Shown here: piece after piece, positions 5,381 to 6,997 of the stretch | How positions within the stretch are numbered: the stretch's first letter is position 1 | Layout: every line of letters begins with the position of its first letter | NCBI GenBank assembly: GCA_900555165.1 | Contig: USKE01000122.1 | Coordinates: forward strand, 1 to 6,997 | Source: an uncultured Porphyromonadaceae bacterium | Lineage (GTDB): Bacteria; Bacteroidota; Bacteroidia; Bacteroidales; Muribaculaceae | DNA: 6,997 nt | Direction of reading: 5' to 3' | Notes under the pieces: generated by a model | Database searches by the model: none | Seen by the model: only the letters and a program-made list of their open reading frames with translations | Told to the model about the DNA's origin: nothing | Position numbers and translations under genes: made by a program

Positions 5381-6997
5381 TCAGGAGGCGGGGAGGGTGT
5401 GGATGCTGTCGAGGATGGAGACGGCGGTCTCGACGGTGGGGACGTCGGAAACGGCGAATGAGCGGCGCCCGGTGCGTTCATTCTCGCGGATGCGCACGCG
5501 GCGCGGGTTCTGCTGGAGGTAGGTTATCAGGCGTCCGAAAGCCGGCGACTGGTAATAGGCCTTGTTGGAGTCGTCGACGAAATAGAGGTACATCACGCCA
5601 CCCTTCAGCGCCACTTTCTCTATGCCGAGGCCGCGGGCCAGACGGCGCAGGCGCGGCACCCTGACAAGCTCTTTCGTTTCGGGGGGGATGGGGCCGAAAC
5701 GGTCAAGCAGACGGTCGCAGAACTCGCGTATGTCAAGCTCGCGCTCCATAGAGTCGAGCTCGCGGTACAGCGAGATGCGCTCCGACTCCTGCGGCACGTA
5801 GGTGGCCGGCAACAGCAGTTCCAGGTCAGACTCGATAGTACAGTCGGCCACGAAATCCTCGGCGTCGTCAGGCGAGAGATTTTCGTCACCGGTGTGTACG
5901 GCGCCGAATTCCTCGGCTTTCAGCTCGGTCACGGCCTCGCGGAGTATGCGCTGGTATGTCTCGTAGCCCAGGTCGGCGATGAAACCCGACTGCTCGGCGC
6001 CAAGCAGGTTTCCGGCACCGCGGATGTCGAGATCCTGCATGGCGATGTGTATTCCGGAGCCCAGGTCGGCGAACGATTCGATGGCCTGCAGACGGCGACG
6101 CGCCACGGGCGACAGCGGGTCGCCAGGAGGTACCATGAGATAGCAGAACGCCTTGCGCGACGAACGCCCCACACGCCCTCGCAGCTGGTGCAGTTCCGAC
6201 AGTCCGAAACAGTGGGCGTTGTTGACTATAATGGTGTTGACGTTGGGCATGTCGATGCCCGACTCTATGATGGTCGTTGCCAGCAGTACGTCATAGTCGT
6301 GGTTGGCGAAGTCGATGATGGCCTGCTCAAGCTCGGCGGGGGGCATCTGCCCGTGCGCCACGAGGGTGCGGGCGTCGGGCACCACGCGCTTTATCATCTC
6401 TTCAAGGCGGTGCAGCCCCTCGATGCGGTTGTTGACGATGAACACCTGACCGTTTCGCGCCATTTCGAAGTTCAGGGCCTCGGCCAGCACGTCGTCGGTG
6501 AGGGTGTTTACCGACGTCAGCACCGGGTAGCGGTTGGGGGGCGGCGTGTTGATGTTGCTCAGGTCGCGGGCGCCCATCAGCGAGAACTGCAGGGTGCGCG
6601 GTATGGGGGTGGCCGACATGGTGAGGGTGTCGACCGATGCCTTCATCTGCTTGAGTTTCTCCTTTACGGCGACACCGAATTTCTGCTCCTCGTCAATTAT
6701 GAGCAGTCCCAGGTCCTTGAACTTCACATCCTTGCCTACAAGGCGATGGGTGCCGATGAGTATGTCAATCTTCCCCTCGGCGAGGTCGGCGAGTATCGCC
6801 TTGGCCTGTTTCGTGGTACGGGCGCGCGACAGATAGTCGACGCGTACCGGAAATCCCTTCAGACGCTCTGAGAATGTCTGGTAGTGCTGGTAGGCGAGCA
6901 CGGTAGTGGGCACGAGCACGGCCACCTGTTTCGAGTCGGTGGCGGCCTTGAATGCGGCGCGGATTGCCACCTCGGCCTTGCCGAAACCCACGTCGCC
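5381..6997 (-). CDS. mfd: Mfd, transcription-repair coupling factor, C-terminal part
   Basis: 538 residues are visible, ending at TGA 5381-5383; the N-terminal half lies beyond the right edge (full Mfd is usually about 1,100-1,200 residues). Mfd is a double-stranded DNA translocase that pushes stalled RNA polymerase off damage and recruits UvrA. Numbering from the edge, the fragment opens inside Walker A (GDVGFGKAE, 1-9). Then come VLVPTTVLA (motif Ia, about 27-35), IGTHRLV (81-87), the DEEQ box (102-105), TMSATPIPRT (126-135), ATTIIESGID (240-249) and QLRGRVGR (motif VI, 271-278). The translocation block LDIRGAGNLLGAEQSG follows at about 323-338, and the C-terminal TRCF domain lies from about 385 on. 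These fit Mfd rather than RecG. Walker A has Ala at the position normally Thr. Transcription runs toward tRNA-Leu, with a 125-bp gap that holds the tRNA promoter. Confidence 0.98.
   Translation of the reverse strand, partial: GDVGFGKAEVAIRAAFKAATDSKQVAVLVPTTVLAYQHYQTFSERLKGFPVRVDYLSRARTTKQAKAILADLAEGKIDILIGTHRLVGKDVKFKDLGLLIIDEEQKFGVAVKEKLKQMKASVDTLTMSATPIPRTLQFSLMGARDLSNINTPPPNRYPVLTSVNTLTDDVLAEALNFEMARNGQVFIVNNRIEGLHRLEEMIKRVVPDARTLVAHGQMPPAELEQAIIDFANHDYDVLLATTIIESGIDMPNVNTIIVNNAHCFGLSELHQLRGRVGRSSRKAFCYLMVPPGDPLSPVARRRLQAIESFADLGSGIHIAMQDLDIRGAGNLLGAEQSGFIADLGYETYQRILREAVTELKAEEFGAVHTGDENLSPDDAEDFVADCTIESDLELLLPATYVPQESERISLYRELDSMERELDIREFCDRLLDRFGPIPPETKELVRVPRLRRLARGLGIEKVALKGGVMYLYFVDDSNKAYYQSPAFGRLITYLQQNPRRVRIRENERTGRRSFAVSDVPTVETAVSILDSIHTLPAS

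Noticed and set aside
5203..5481. 92-residue minus-strand open frame overlapping tRNA-Leu
   Set aside because: It runs through the mfd 3' end, the tRNA promoter and the tRNA itself, and its ending is translated tRNA sequence.
5894..6871. 325-residue plus-strand open frame
   Set aside because: It is antisense to mfd, whose helicase motifs are unmistakable on the minus strand.

Overview
The window looks like a chromosomal segment of a GC-rich member of the Bacteroidota, probably Bacteroidales (a Muribaculaceae-like gut commensal is my best guess, from memory only). Three things suggest this. The tRNA promoter matches the Bacteroidota -33/-7 pattern (TTTG, 20 bp, TAnnTTTG). None of the genes has a clear Shine-Dalgarno sequence. 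The tRNA does not encode its CCA end. Every feature I can support is on the minus strand, so the region reads from right to left.

Right part (5381-6997): the C-terminal 538 residues of Mfd, the transcription-repair coupling factor, cut by the window edge inside its Walker A motif. The visible Walker A has Ala where the family normally has Thr. Between mfd and the next gene are a 10-bp inverted repeat, a well-matched promoter and a leader hairpin (5268-5376). They precede a tRNA-Leu(UAA) gene (5173-5255), which ends in a strong rho-independent terminator (5114-5161).

Left part (1-4957): four co-directional genes that look like one operon, with gaps of 43, 104 and 25 bp. In order of transcription they are: a 434-residue SPFH (stomatin/prohibitin-like, COG4260/YdjI type) protein with a Gly/Met-rich linker and four C-terminal zinc-ribbon pairs; a 236-residue protein with four membrane segments and a soluble helical tail; a 642-residue coiled-coil protein with one hydrophobic segment near its N-terminus and a Ser-Asp repeat tail; and a coiled-coil protein of at least 280 residues that runs off the left edge. 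Only the SPFH protein belongs to a family I recognise. The combination of SPFH scaffold, small membrane protein and long coiled-coil proteins resembles, in composition only, the Bacillus ydjFGHI/PspA membrane-stress modules. An envelope or membrane-microdomain role is therefore a reasonable but unproven guess. This operon is the best candidate here for an undescribed system.

Two degenerate 9-bp tandem arrays bracket the 642-residue gene. One lies in the leader before its start codon (2835-2879). The other forms its acidic C-terminus (893-955).
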